DNA of 34,187 nucleotides. Origin: Reticulitermes lucifugus (lineage: Eukaryota; Arthropoda; Insecta; Blattodea; Rhinotermitidae). Each line of letters begins with the position of its first letter. Positions within the stretch are counted from its first letter, which is position 1. The notes beneath the pieces were generated by a model that was given only the letters and a program-made list of their open reading frames with translations, ran no database searches and was not told where the DNA came from. Both the position numbers and the translations under genes were made by a program. The DNA lies in assembly GCA_026260175.1 (NCBI GenBank), contig JAKCWW010000349.1:7159-41345 (forward strand), written 5' to 3'. Shown here piece by piece: positions 20,361 through 31,205 of the stretch.

Positions 20361-20857
20361 AATTTAATCTTCTCTTAATTTCTCAGTAAACGTAAGTTTA
20401 CCTTGTTGCTGTCTCTTCAAAATATTGGAATGTCACAGCATTTTCGAAGAATTTAATTAGCCCTCTTTATCCTACATCCTCGTGCTGAGTCACGAACATT
20501 ACCTAGTTTTCTCTCCGTTTATGTATTTACCAGCTTCCTTCTAAAACCAAATTTTATAAGTAGCTACCTCACTTAAATTTGTTTTCTTCTCAAAAAAATT
20601 TAATTCTGGGATCTGCAGTAATTAATATAAGTAATATCAACAACAAATTAAAACTAGGTTAAAGTCAGAGAATTCTTTCTACAATGAAATTCAGCACCTT
20701 CTTTTCTCCTGTGCTTTCTATATATGTAAATAATAAATCATAAAAATGCTGTAATTTTACTCAGTATACTTGTTTGAATTTTTTCTCTGACGTTAATAAA
20801 AGACCACTGATGGTGAATGAGATTTTTGTTCTCTTGAGTTGTTGCGTAGCATACGTT
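20361..20857. other. Gene-free stretch
   Basis: AT-rich, nothing recognised. It may be older LINE sequence continuing upstream. Confidence 0.3.
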
Positions 20858-20903
20858 GTTACCGACGTTTCGGGAGAGAGTATTTGTCCCACCTTTAAGG
20901 GTC
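20858..20903 (-). other. Hairpin motif related to the 6560-6763 unit
   Basis: The minus strand reads GACCCTTAAAGGTGGGAC, a variable loop, CTCTCCCGAAACGTCGGTAA. GGGA pairs with TCCC just before GAAAC, as in the foldback unit. The CTGANGA-like box is eroded. Confidence 0.4.
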
Positions 20904-22340
20904 AAGATATCCAAGTACTTCTTCTGACGCAAACCGCGCAACAATCCGGAATACGAAGATCGCAACTACACCATTATGAAACTAAAAATATCGCACTGAT
21001 TGTGAATGTTTCATAACGCGTGCTAAGTAGAGAATTTGAAAGTGGCATGAGGAGCAGGAAGAAGTAGTATGTTCACGAAAAATGCGTGACGAATAAATTC
21101 TTAACATATAATCCTCAGTAAATACTCTTGAGATAATATAAATGAGGATAAGATGGGAGGAGCGTCTAATACTTATGAGTTGTATGAAAATACATATATA
21201 ACATTTGTCAAAAAACCTGAAGAAAATATGTCTCTTGGAAGTTCTAGCATATGGTGGAAAACCATAGAATTTGTCTTAAAAATAGGGTAAGATAGTAGAC
21301 AATGTTTATTTGCCTCCTTACAAGGACCATTGCCTGACTGCTTGAAGAGTTATTAAGCTTAGAGTTTCACAAAATTTGTTGAATTTTATGACCGGTCCTT
21401 ATTTTATTCTAAATAATGACTATGCTTCGTACATTTCCTTGAAACTTTTAATTTCATTCACATTTTAAGCAAAAGTAGAGGTATGTTTTGTGTGCTCATG
21501 TCAAGTGTAGGTTTACGAAAGATACCTGGTAGTGAATGGTAGCATGAAGCGCACCTCTTTGTTTGCCAATTTCCTGTCGGAGTTAAGAACTTTGTTTGTT
21601 TGTATGTTTGTTTGCAAATGGTGAATCTCTCACTCTAATGTAGTATTCAAGCCATTGTCAGGAGCATCATGCATGAGGTACACATGAGAACGCGTAACGT
21701 CAAATTCCATGCGTTTACAATGGGAAGTGTACTACAAAATAATCACAAATTCGATGATGGATGTGCCAAACTCTCGTCAACTAAATTCAGGGAAGTTTTC
21801 AATGGAACAATAGAAATACGGCTTCCGCTTGGTGCAGTTGACGCAAATGAGAGTCCCACTGAAAAGTCGTCACATCTGTGTTGAAGTGCCGGCACACCTG
21901 CCCTGATAATAGCCATACTCACTGCAGATGTTAACTAATCTCTAAACCACTTAAATGTGGTCAGTTGTTGAATGACGCTACTGTCCGACTTCAACTTCAT
22001 CCACTACACCGCAGAATTGATGTCCCATGTGATTGTTGTCACTCGAAGAACTTCTGTTAATTTGTGATTATTACAATATGCTTGAAATTCAAAGCCACAT
22101 ATCTTTGTTCTTTAAGTACAGACGTTATTTTAAACTTATGGGTCTCAGGTATCGAGTCTTAAGTGTTCTCAATTCACTAGACGGTGCCTTAAGGCATTGC
22201 TGAGTGAACGTCATGCTTTGAGTTGGCTACCTTACGGAAGAAAACTTCTGTGTTCTAAACGAGATCTCTCATGCGCTCATTCCGACAGCAATCGTTTCAA
22301 TATTTGATAATTTAATATTCACTATCGCGAAATCAATGAC
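20904..22340. other. Gene-free stretch
   Basis: ORFs at 20774-21016 and 21669-21884 have no recognised domain. There is an imperfect (TTTG)n run at 21591-21614 and a 12-bp palindrome TGCCTTAAGGCA near 22187. No other structure noted. Confidence 0.4.
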
Positions 22341-22685
22341 TTTAAACAACGTCAGGCTCTGGTTTAAAAGGAACATTAGACAGTGTCATTGGTTTAAGAG
22401 GAACATTAAACAATGTCAGACACTGTTTAAAAGGAACATTAAACAGTGTCGGACAATGGTTTAAGAGGAAAGTTAAACAATGTCAGACACTGGTTTAAAA
22501 GGAACATTAAACAATGTCAGACACTGGTTTAGAATGAAAATTAAACAATGTCAGGACTGGTTTAAAAGGATCTTTAAACAATGTCAGACACTGGTTTAGA
22601 ATTAAAATTAAACAGTGTCAGGCACTGGTTTAGAAGGAACTTTAAACAACGTTAGACACTGGTTTAAGAGGAAAAACGGTAAACA
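22341..22685. repeat. 34-bp minisatellite, about ten units, quasi-palindromic
   Basis: Units follow GGTTTAAAAGGAACATTAAA then CAATGTCAGACACT, with lengths of 30-36 bases. Each junction reads TTAAACARTGTC-AGA-CACTGGTTTAA, an imperfect palindrome, so every unit can fold. Units at about 22530 and 22598 share GGTTTAGAAT and AAAATTAAACA, and those before them share GGTTTAAAAGGA, which hints at a 68-bp dimer period in the middle of the array. No ORF runs through it. Confidence 0.85.
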
Positions 22686-23913
22686 CATTTGTTATAAGTA
22701 ATTATGGGCAAAATAACAAAGTGCATGTTACTTTAATTTTTCAAGAATGTAGCTGCCTTCTGTGACTCTTATTTTCGCTGTTATTTTGGCAGTAGCATAG
22801 ACGTTCTCGGCCAGCTCCTTTCCAGGTGCTTCGTTGGAATCACTGGGTAGAGGGCTTCCTGAAGTAACTAACCTACGATTTTTAAATCGCGCATTAGCAT
22901 GTGAGTAGCGGAAGAAACTTGAAACTACTCGTAGAACACAGTAACATTCTAATGACGACGTGACGTGTTTATTAGTATCTGTATTGACGCGTCGTCAAAG
23001 GAAATTTTGGACAGTCAATAAAAAATAAATTTTCAAAATGTAAGAATTATATATCTGTTTCGATATTGTTCACCATGACTCTGCGCGGGGGAAAGACACT
23101 GTTTTTATATGGGTATTTGAAAACACTAATTTTTTGTAGACGGTTTGTCTATTACTAGTGTTTGTTATGTTTTTATTTTATTTTTTTATTTATTTCACGG
23201 TCCAAAATTTTTTTTTACTTTTATATCTGATACTGGCATCATTTAGAAAAGTCATGATCACATCCTTCTTCATTTCTGCCACAAAATTGCCACAGTTAAA
23301 TTCCTATTTGTTGCTGCATGTCTTTGGCAATAAAACGCGACCTTAAATACCCTAAAACACTAATAACAATAATAATAATAATAATAATATTGAATTCTTA
23401 TTTCTGGTGCATGTGTGCCTGGCTGAAAAATATTTTCTTAATAACTAAATAATAATTTTTTTCAGAACGACAGTGCGGTAGAGTTAGCATACGTAGAAGT
23501 GATCTGGATTGGGAAAATCAACATCAGAACAAACGTAACGTCTTCAGGTGTGGTAGATTACCCATCTAACAGACTGCACGGTGTCACATTTTAGAAAACC
23601 GTAGTACTGATACTCAGCGCTGTAAGAACATGAATGTCACAAATATGCGATATTCCTGAAGCATCTTTACATCGGCTGTAGCGGTCCTGCTGATGACAGA
23701 AGTTTAATAATATTTTGAATTCAAGACAGTTTTTAACGGATAAGAAGTTATAGATCATATTATAAAAATTTTATAGAACGTGAAGTGGACAAATACAGGT
23801 TGAAATTAAATCAGTTTTTATTGCTGATTGGAAGGTGTATGTTATTTTTCTTTAGAATTTGTTACATACACATTAATGTACCCCGTAGTGGAATCGCGGG
23901 TAAAATTTAGTTT
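22686..23913. other. Gene-free stretch
   Basis: An (AAT)n microsatellite lies at about 23367-23389, and low-complexity T-rich sequence at 23160-23225. No recognised gene. The 62-codon ORF at 23158 is hydrophobic only because of T richness. Confidence 0.4.
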
Positions 23914-24540
23914 TTAGGCGCATTCGCATAGTTGCAAAAAACGCCTATTACCATTTTCGTGTCCGTCCATCTGTCCGCATGTACCAGTGCGGTTCCCACT
24001 GGACGGATTTCCATAGAATGTATTTTTACGGACTTCTGTAAAAATCTGTCGAGAAAATCTAAATTTGTTTGAAGTTGAGCAAAAATATCGGGCACTTCAC
24101 ATAAATTTCGGGCACTTCACATAAATATCGGGCACTCCACGTAAATATCGGGCACTTCACGTAAATATCGGGTACTTCACATAAATATCGGGCACTTCAC
24201 ATAAATATCGGGCACTTCACATAAATTTCGGGCACTTCACATAAATATCGGGCATTCCACGTAAATATCGGGCACTTCACGTAAATATCGGGTACTTCAC
24301 ATAAATATCGGGCACTTCACATAAATATCGGGCACTTCACATAAATATCGAGCACTTCACATAAATATCGGGCACTTCACATAAAACTCAAATCGGTTTT
24401 ATTGATGCCAGCGACATGAATCGCCATAAAACCGCTCTTTTCGAGTGAAATGGTATTAGGCTGTAAGGGTAGCCGAGGATGTATAAGTGTTGTGCGAACG
24501 CGCCACAGTGTTCCGTTATGCGTAAATTTCCTATCTTGTT
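23914..24540 (+). mobile_element. Element Z, copy 1 (with internal 20-bp array)
   Basis: It starts TTAGGCGCATTCGCATAG and continues CGCCTATTA, so the first 35 bases can fold (TAGGCG/CGCCTA). Next come GTCCGTCCATCTGTCCGCAT, CCCACTGGACGGATTTCC and a degenerate AAATCTGTCGAGAAAATC. The 20-bp array follows (24081-24380). It ends GCGAACGCGCCACAGTGTT and CTATCTTGTT. The same blocks in the same order and strand occur at 30144-30540 and 31911-32436. I see no terminal inverted repeats and no transposase. The element class is unknown to me. The strand given is only that of the shared reading. Confidence 0.7.
24081..24380. repeat. 20-bp tandem array, 15 units, with a 120-bp higher-order repeat
   Basis: The consensus is ATAAATATCGGGCACTTCAC. 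Units 2-7 (24101-24220) and units 8-13 (24221-24340) repeat the same series of variants (TTTCGG, CTCCAC/ATTCCAC, GTAAAT, GTAAAT with GGGTAC, two plain units). They differ by a single base (24135 C against 24255 T). Two more units follow, one with CGAGC. The sister copies of element Z have only one such unit (about 30331-30355 and 32075-32097), so the array grew inside this copy. Confidence 0.95.
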
Positions 24541-25192
24541 ATTCTTTGAGTTCTCTGTTTTCATTTTCTGTCTTTCAGGTATATTGCCCGTTGAGAGAGC
24601 AATAGGGCTGAAAGCAAATAAAACTGCACAAAATGCCAGGTTAGCCTGGTTGATGAATTAAAAAGAAGCTCAGCTGTGTGATTTAATAAGTGAAACAAGG
24701 TAGCGTGCTGTGATAACATTTCACTAATATCCAAAGGTCCTTCAAGCACACGGCAGGAACATGCCTTTATTTATTGCTGGAAATTAACAGTAAATTGAGT
24801 TCGTAGAAGTTAGCCAGCAAAACACAAACTGAGTTGGAACGTCAGACTCACCATGTGGTAAATACAGGCTTGGTGATGAAGTAGGCAGCGTTGTGGTGTA
24901 TGCGATCAAGTTAAATGTAATTTAAGGTCTTCTCTGGTAAGCGTCAAGACATGATGTACAGCAGGAGCTAGCAGAAGTTAACAATGTTAGCAGTGTTAAA
25001 GAGCGTGACTTAAGTGACTGGTTAAATATAAACATTAATATTAAATCCTCATGCACACAAGAACATCTTCCAAAATTGCGTTAAAACAGGGGCACAACTC
25101 ACCTTCAGCTTATTTGGTCACTCACAACTTCAGTTTATAAACATAATACACGTGTTGGATTTACTTGAGAGGCGTCATGGCCAAGTCACCTG
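24541..25192. other. Gene-free stretch
   Basis: Nothing recognised. The overlapping short ORFs at 24479-24749 on both strands have no domain. Confidence 0.4.
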
Positions 25193-25208
25193 TATGAGTG
25201 AAATATTT

Positions 25209-25466
25209 TTTCTCGTGGCGTTACAGCCCCTAGTGGGCCAGGGCTTTCTCGTTATCGAGGCTTCACGATCACACTCAGACACGCCACTCCCGGTAGGACT
25301 CCCTAGACGAGTGATCGGCCCGACGCAGAGACCTCTACCTGACATCATACAACACTCATAAGAGAGAGAGAGAGACCCATGCCCCCGGCGGGATTTGAAC
25401 CCACAATCCCAGCAAGTGAGCGGCCGCAGACTCGCGCCTTAGAACGAGCGGACAGAGGGATCGGCA
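25209..25466 (-). mobile_element. SINE-B copy 2 with clear TSD
   Basis: The flanks TATGAGTGAAATATTT (25193-25208) and TACGAGTGAAATATTT (25467-25482) differ at one base. On the minus strand the element starts with a head containing TCTAAGGCGCGAGTCTGCGG and GTGGGTTCAAATCCCGCC (B box), then GGGGGCATGGG. A GA microsatellite interrupts the early body (25363-25375). The end is GGCCCACTAGGGGCTGTAAC. The near-perfect TSD makes this a younger insertion than copy 1. The 69-codon ORF over it is not a gene. Confidence 0.9.
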
Positions 25467-25482
25467 TACGAGTGAAATATTT

Positions 25483-26561
25483 CTGAGTATTTTATTTGAC
25501 GATCAGTAACAAACGCTGAATAAACACCTGCTTGATAATCGATATTTTATTACGAACATATACTGTAATGGAGGTCTGTTTAACAGTTCAAAGAACATTA
25601 CTTGCTCCATTATATGTGCCTCCTGATCTAACATTAAGTTTCTGGATTTTCTGTACGCGCTTCATGTGTTTTGTATGATCCTAAATATAAGCAGCTATTA
25701 CCTCCCTAAACAAAATTAAGAAGCTGGCCTTTATAATGAAGAAGTATTTTATTTACTCCAAGGAAGGAATTCAGTTCTTAGCCTGCTTCCTTTCTTGAAA
25801 AGGTAAATGTAGACGTTTCACATATCCATGCTGTGTAAGTGCATCCCAGTTCAAGGTTTTTAAAACTTCATTGATTTTTGCGAAATTTGAAATAATTCTT
25901 ATGCCATTGAAGAATATTTCAATTCCGCAATTTCAAATTTTCTCTTATCTATAAAATCAACATTATGAATGAGCGAATTTGTTAATATTTAATCCAGGCA
26001 TAATGTAAGGTATTAGGAGAGACCATGGAAAGTAGCAACTATTAATAAAGGCAATATTTTTGTGGAATATCAAATAAGAAAATAGTGGTTTTTCAAAAAT
26101 TAGCTTTAGGTTTTTTTGATGACATCTAATGCGCCGTTGGAGGCGGTCGTTTGAGGTAAAGTGCTTGGACAAATTATAGACATACCTACACATTGTGATT
26201 TATGTAATACTGGTTAATAGTAAAGAATTACAGTCTTAGCGACTGTGCGAAAATTTAAGGTCATGTGCAAAAAACTTAACGCATACAGAATTTGTACGTA
26301 AGTAATAAATACTTATTTCCTCACAAAAATAATATAAGGAACAGAAATAATAAAAAAATAATATATTGGACTGTAACGATATGCAGTATGCAAGTAGGGT
26401 CTAAGTCATAGTTGAATTTATTGTTACAAATAGTATACTCAATAAGTGAAATTTATGTTCCAAATCGTTGCAAAGAGTGACTGTGTAGTTTATGAGTATT
26501 ATAAAGAAGATAGTCTAATAGAACTATTTTTATAAAAAACCGTAATATTTGTGTAAAACTG
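25483..26561. other. Gene-free stretch
   Basis: AT-rich. A 76-codon minus ORF at 25963-26193 has no recognised domain. Confidence 0.4.
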
Positions 26562-26600
26562 CCACATGTTTTGACCCGATCGAGTTATCATCAGGCGTAT
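26562..26600 (-). other. Hairpin motif closest to a hammerhead/Penelope core
   Basis: The minus strand reads CGCCTGATGATAACTCGATC and GGGTCAAAACATGTGGC. CTGATGA is the exact hammerhead box. ACUC can pair with GGGU across GAUC. The second box is AAAA where GAAA is expected, which would probably abolish cleavage. ACATGT downstream is palindromic, like the CACGTG in the motif at 267-296. The inverted decamer TAAAACTGCC/GGCAGTTTTA brackets the region at about 26555-26564 and 26676-26685. Confidence 0.4.
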
Positions 26601-27610
26601 AAAAATATATCAAAGAAGGCTAGTTGTGTATCATTACAACTTTCATTCCAGGAAATGAGATCTCATCTTTACAGGGCAGTTTTATTAATTGTGTTGTCAA
26701 TTAACGTTATTGTAGTTTAAACGTTATAACAAATTGTGCTTAAAATTATGTTTAGTATTTTGTAACACGTAGTTCTCTTTTTACTGACCTAAAAACCTGT
26801 TATATTTAAAAGTAGTGTTAAATTTTTTAACATGCTGTATTTTATTAGAAAATGTATAAAATCATTTCTAAGTATAGGGTGTAAAAGAGAAGGTTTTCTT
26901 CTTTTCTATACTTCATTTTCAGTTCGAACTTACGTATGTCTATATTTTTAAAGGTGGATACGTTGATCTCGCATAAATGGTCATTAGATTATCATTTTTA
27001 TAGCAATAATGATATTAATATAAAAATTACATATGGTTTTAATTTACGTAAAGCATTTATGTTTAATTTCAAGATTTACTTTTCTTCTCCTTGTGTGTTT
27101 GTTTATTTATGTATTCTTAATTCACGTATGGAATTGGCGTATTGACTTTTTATAGTAATACTCAACGAAATTCTGAAGTTTTTTTTTCTGTTTTAATGCC
27201 AGCGTATGTTCGTGAAATACTTAGATTGTATTCTTCATTACTGTTTTAATTTAGGAAACACATCAGCATGTATGTCTTGCATCGAGATTGTAAATCTGGA
27301 AACTTTTCGTTTGCTTTATATAGAATGTTAGTAACAAGCTGTTGTCATTTGGCACACGTTTCACTCATGTCCAGATGACACTTTTTAACATAATTTATTA
27401 CAGATTTTTCAGCATTTCCATTCTAATGCATGCCTTGAAACACGCCACTACGTCTTATGTTACTTGAGCCTTACAATTTATCATTCTTATATCTTTCGTT
27501 AGAAGCTGTGTAAATTCATCATTTTGTACAAAGCCATTAGACCACATAAACAACACTTTTCTATGCTGTATTCAAAGAGTGTTCTGCATTTTGCCTTAAC
27601 ATAAGTTAAG
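26601..27610. other. Gene-free stretch
   Basis: Very AT-rich with no recognised features. The ORF at 26936-27145 is low-complexity. Confidence 0.4.
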
Positions 27611-27690
27611 CGTTTGTAGCCTAGTGGTTACTTTACGTTCCACCACGTTTAGAGTTCATGTGACTTTTACAGAAGGAAACAGCGGTTGTT
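27611..27690 (+). mobile_element. Possible tRNA-headed SINE fragment
   Basis: TGTAGCCTAGTGGTTACTTT is a good A-box region. A weak B box, TTAGAGTTCATGTGAC, follows 20 bases later. No body or TSD recognised. Confidence 0.35.
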
Positions 27691-28489
27691 TCCTTGTACA
27701 ACATTAACTTACTGATCATTATAACAGAGAAGCAATGGGTTTACTGCACGGTAGAACTGAATCTTGAGATATGATTTCGGTTAATTTAAGTCTTTACCTA
27801 TTTAGTAACTGCGTGGTGGTTTTTTAGAGATGTTTTCCTTTGAATGCCTTACTAGTTTATTATGTATCAACAATATCAACCGGTCTTTCAGTAGTGTGTT
27901 TCTCGCACTACTGTCCCTCCATGTAACGAGATCTACAGAGCAGGGTTGTACCCACCGGCAGCCTGCATCCCCATTTCTTGCACAGTCTGTAAGTATGGAG
28001 GATTCGCCATTGCTTATCTTACGCTTTATGGTCATGTGCCATTATACAGTCTGTTGATCGTTTTTACAGTGTACATGATGTTGCTCATTTCACATACGGC
28101 CTCAAACAGACTGCTCATCCCCTCTCCAACATCTTACAGTTATTCCATTTCCTGCGGAAAATCCCCTTCACTTGGAATGAATCTCCTTCCACTGTATCCT
28201 TTATGAGGTGAATGGATTACGTATTTCGAAGATTCAATTCCCGTCTTCAATTCTGAGCAGCAGAATGCGCTGGCGTCACTGCAGTGAAAGCAGACCGATA
28301 TATTGTGCCTTAGATCCTTCATCCTCTCTTCCTTCTGGGAATTCTTGTATGCTTTAATCTTCTGGTTCACGTTTCGTCTCTAGAAAATCAGCAGCTGTCT
28401 TGAGTTAAACACGTACAATTAAAACGTTCGTATATATTGACAATAATAATAATATACTTAGTATTGTTTTCATCATGCATGTTTATCAA
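27691..28489. other. Gene-free stretch
   Basis: Several 75-86 codon ORFs overlap on both strands at 27802-28370. None has a recognisable domain, and their mutual overlap argues against any being real. There is a small 7-bp hairpin AGTAGTG/CACTACT near 27890-27912. Confidence 0.35.
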
Positions 28490-28603
28490 TATAATTTCAC
28501 AATTCACCAACACATGCACTTCACTATTAAAATTAATAGTTTGTTAAAAAGCCCTATTAATTTTAATAGTGAAGTGCATGTGTTGGTGAATTGTGAAATT
28601 ATA
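28490..28603. repeat. Perfect 50-bp inverted repeat, 14-nt spacer
   Basis: Bases 28490-28539 are the exact reverse complement of 28554-28603. The spacer is TTTGTTAAAAAGCC. The outer side of the right arm touches an AAT run and then the 3' end of the minus-strand LINE at 28604. No mismatch was found in 50 pairs, unlike all other inverted repeats in this window, so it is either very recent or an assembly artefact. Confidence 0.95.
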
Positions 28604-29690
28604 ATAATAATAATAATTAAATTATTTGTTATTAATGTGCTGACAGAATAGCCAAAATGCCAGTTGATGGAATGCACAGGAACATAAGAGAAGATACACG
28701 AAATAACTAACCACAAACATAAAAGCATGAAAAAATGATAAAAGTAACGAAAAATAACAATACGAACATGAAAAATTTTAGTACGTATAATTAACATAAT
28801 TGATTTAATAAATCCTTAATGAAAACAGACCTCCATTGAATATACCACTATCCCTGCTGATGGAATTAGTTGCCGAAGCGTATCTAGCGGAAGGACAGTT
28901 GCAACGTTTGAGGTCAACATTAGACAAAGTAAAGTCTCTGAGATTTCGGTTCCGCACACGGAGGTCGACGGTTTACAAAAGGAAGGGGCAAAATTTTGAA
29001 CGACTCTAGACATTAAAAAAAAAACGCGCCCAGGTGAGTCTCCGAAAACTTAAGGTATGAAATTTAGGGTAATTTAGTAAATGACGTGGTTGTGGCTGAA
29101 GAAACGGCGATGACGAAGAGATACGAAGTGCTCAAGCTTACTGGCTTCAGTAGAAGCAATGAAATTCCATACAGCGGAGGCAGATTCTGACTTAGGTCTA
29201 ACGAAATGAAAATACAGCATCAGAAGGCTTTGTAGGGAGGAAAAGGAAAAATTTACATTCCCAATTCGTTCCAACAACCTAATTTTCTGGGAAAATATGT
29301 AATCCACATGATGGTGAAAATGCAGTTTGAAGTCGATAAGTACTCCCAGATCTTTGGTGTTGTTAGTGCGTGTAGTAATTAGACAGCCCGCACAAACTGT
29401 ATTCAAAAGGCAGCTAGCCGGTTTTTGTACAGTATAAAGTAACTCTGGTCTTTTTGGCGTTTGGCTTCATGAAGATAGAAATGCACCTTCCACGAACACA
29501 CGTTGTATCCAATTGAAGTAACAAATTATCATGAAGGGACTTCATTTCACGAAAAAGTTTGATGTCATCAGCAAAAAGAAGGCAATTTGAAAATCGGACC
29601 ACACCAAATAAGTCGTTATTGAAAATTTTGAAAGGGAGTGGTCCCAGAAGTGATCCTTGTGGCACATAAAATAGCAATTCATATGATGGT
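28604..29690 (-). pseudogene. 5'-truncated LINE with RT FADD motif
   Basis: Read on the minus strand from 29690, the first piece has VPQGSLLGPLPFKIFNNDLF and CLLFADDIKLFREM, the RT region around the catalytic YADD/FADD box with both aspartates kept. After a stop and frameshift near 29410 comes KDLGVLIDFKLHFHHHVDYI, then LLMLYFHFVRPKSESASAVW and EHFVSLRHRRFFSH. A degraded gap follows (about 29014-29075). The C-terminus is in another frame, with VRNRNLRDFTLSNVDLKRCN and CPSARYASATNSISRDSGIF, and stops at 28805-28807. A roughly 190-bp 3' UTR ends in an ATT run (28604-28617). The sequence is jockey/CR1-like by general appearance. The endonuclease and N-terminal RT are missing, so it is dead on arrival. 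Confidence 0.85.
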
Positions 29691-30143
29691 TGTGGTTATT
29701 ATGGTTGTTGCTGTTGTTTAAAAATTAAACCGAGGAAGTAACATGAGGCATATGCTTAGATTTTTGGTTCAGTTTTGAACCCATACTTTTATTCCCAGTT
29801 TGACTCTGCTAACTTTGTAAGTATTTTTGTTTGTTCACTTGCTACAGTAGTCTGATTGTTTCCGAGCGTATTCTTCAGTGTTTTCCCATTGTTATGTATG
29901 CTTTTACATAGGCTGGGAGCACCGATTCTACAAACTTGTCGTACCCATTTTCCTATTCTCTTAAAGCTTATGGTTGCTGTGCTGGTTCTTTTCCTTTTAT
30001 GGAAATCGTTTTTTTTTTCGTATTTACAAGATTTACGGTTTGACCCTATTCTAAGTCCTATGAATCTGCTCCTAACTACGCCTATATCTCCGAAGTGGTA
30101 ACTTCGTTCCAGCTTAGCGAATATAATTTTACTTCATTCCGAA
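29691..30143. other. Gene-free stretch
   Basis: Nothing recognised. The 81-codon ORF at 29856-30101 is hydrophobic through T richness. Confidence 0.35.
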
Positions 30144-30540
30144 TTAGGCGCTTTTACATAAATAGCGAAAAACGCCTATTAGATTCATGTAGTCTGTCTG
30201 TCTGTCTATTTGTCCGTCTGTTCTTCCGCATTTATCAACGCGGCTCCCACTGGACGGATTTCCTTGAAATCTGATATTGGGGACTTTCATAAAATATGTG
30301 TTGAGAAATCCAAATTTTGTTAAAATCGGACACAAATGTCGGACACTTTACATGAAGACGTAAGTACGTTCTATTGTTTCGAGGAACAAATACGCCATAA
30401 AAGCATTTTGTGCAGCACTCGATATTTTTGTGTTGTTGGCAGTGACATCTAGCTTAACAATAAATGTGGAAGTCCTCGTGCTTCCACAGAACAAAGGTTA
30501 CGAGATGGCGCCACAATATTGTGTTATTGCCTGTCTTGTT
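30144..30540 (+). mobile_element. Element Z, copy 2
   Basis: TTAGGCGCTTTTACATAAAT and AAAACGCCTATTAG start the copy. They are followed by a TGTC-rich run (30191-30222), GGCTCCCACTGGACGGATTT, and a single unit AATGTCGGACACTTTACATG that is homologous to the 20-bp unit of copy 1. A hairpin TGTGGAAG/CTTCCACA lies near 30467-30490. The copy ends ATGGCGCCACAATATTGTGT and GCCTGTCTTGTT. The minus-strand ORF at 30144-30335 is a by-product. Confidence 0.7.
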
Positions 30541-31082
30541 TCACTTCACTTCATTGGCTCTGCCACGTCATCCACTTTGATTTGACCACATAAAAATTAA
30601 TTAAGTACAATTCATTAAGCTCCCCTTTATGTAACTTCCTTCATCAACTTGTTGTTTCCTCTCTCTTGGGCTCCAATATTCTCATCATCATCATCCTCAT
30701 ACTCTGTTATCTTCCCTTAGGGTGAGAGTGCAAGAAGCCCATCGGTGTAAAACAAGAGATTAAAATTCCAGGCCGTAACTTAATTCTGCACAGCGTAACG
30801 TTGTAATCTGAAGCGCCCAAATTTAGGGAAGTTGTGCCTCGAACCAGTGGTTTGTAGAGGGAAAGCTTCTGCAGTGTTCATCAGCAAATAGAAGATTAAT
30901 TAGGTATAATGCTATATAGTGTTGTCACATTGGACGACAGGGTAAGTCTGTAGTTCCCACTGAGGGTGGCTTTGGCATCATTGCGGACAGCAGTAAGTCC
31001 AGACAGCATTGTTCGCTTTGAACTGTATGCCGTTCATTTTGTAGTCACAATAGCCAAGCTCTTAAGTAAACCGACAAACAAA
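30541..31082. other. Mostly unassigned, with a small LINE-like trace
   Basis: At 30628-30690 the pyrimidine-rich CTCTCTTGGGCTCCAATATT resembles antisense LINE sequence and is followed by a short (ATC)n run. The rest is unrecognised. Confidence 0.3.
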
Positions 31083-31205
31083 CTCCATGGAGCAGAACGA
31101 TTATTCAGCTGATGGTAGTCTCTTATTTATGCAATAACCACTTATTGCAGTTTACGAGACCCTCAGGTTCATTGCGATTTTCATTGCCATTGCACTTTTT
31201 CGTCA
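31083..31205 (-). pseudogene. LINE 3'-end fragment
   Basis: AACTCCATGGAGCAGAACG matches the 3'-end signature at 8937 and, inverted, at 13465-13480. TATTGCAGTTTACGAGACC resembles the region before it. It is too short to show ORF sequence. Confidence 0.5.

Noticed and set aside
24081..24380. CRISPR-like regular repeat spacing
   Set aside because: The units are contiguous without spacers, and the context is an insect TE, so this is a tandem satellite.
28490..28603. MicroRNA precursor
   Set aside because: A perfect 50-bp stem without bulges and with AT-rich tails is not typical of an animal miRNA. No expression data are available.
28504..28797. 97-codon hydrophobic minus ORF
   Set aside because: Runs through the LINE 3' UTR, its ATT tail and the inverted repeat. 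The isoleucine run is the tail.
29414..29677. Active reverse transcriptase
   Set aside because: FADD is kept, but the ORF is 5'-truncated, has a stop and frameshift near 29410, and lacks an endonuclease.
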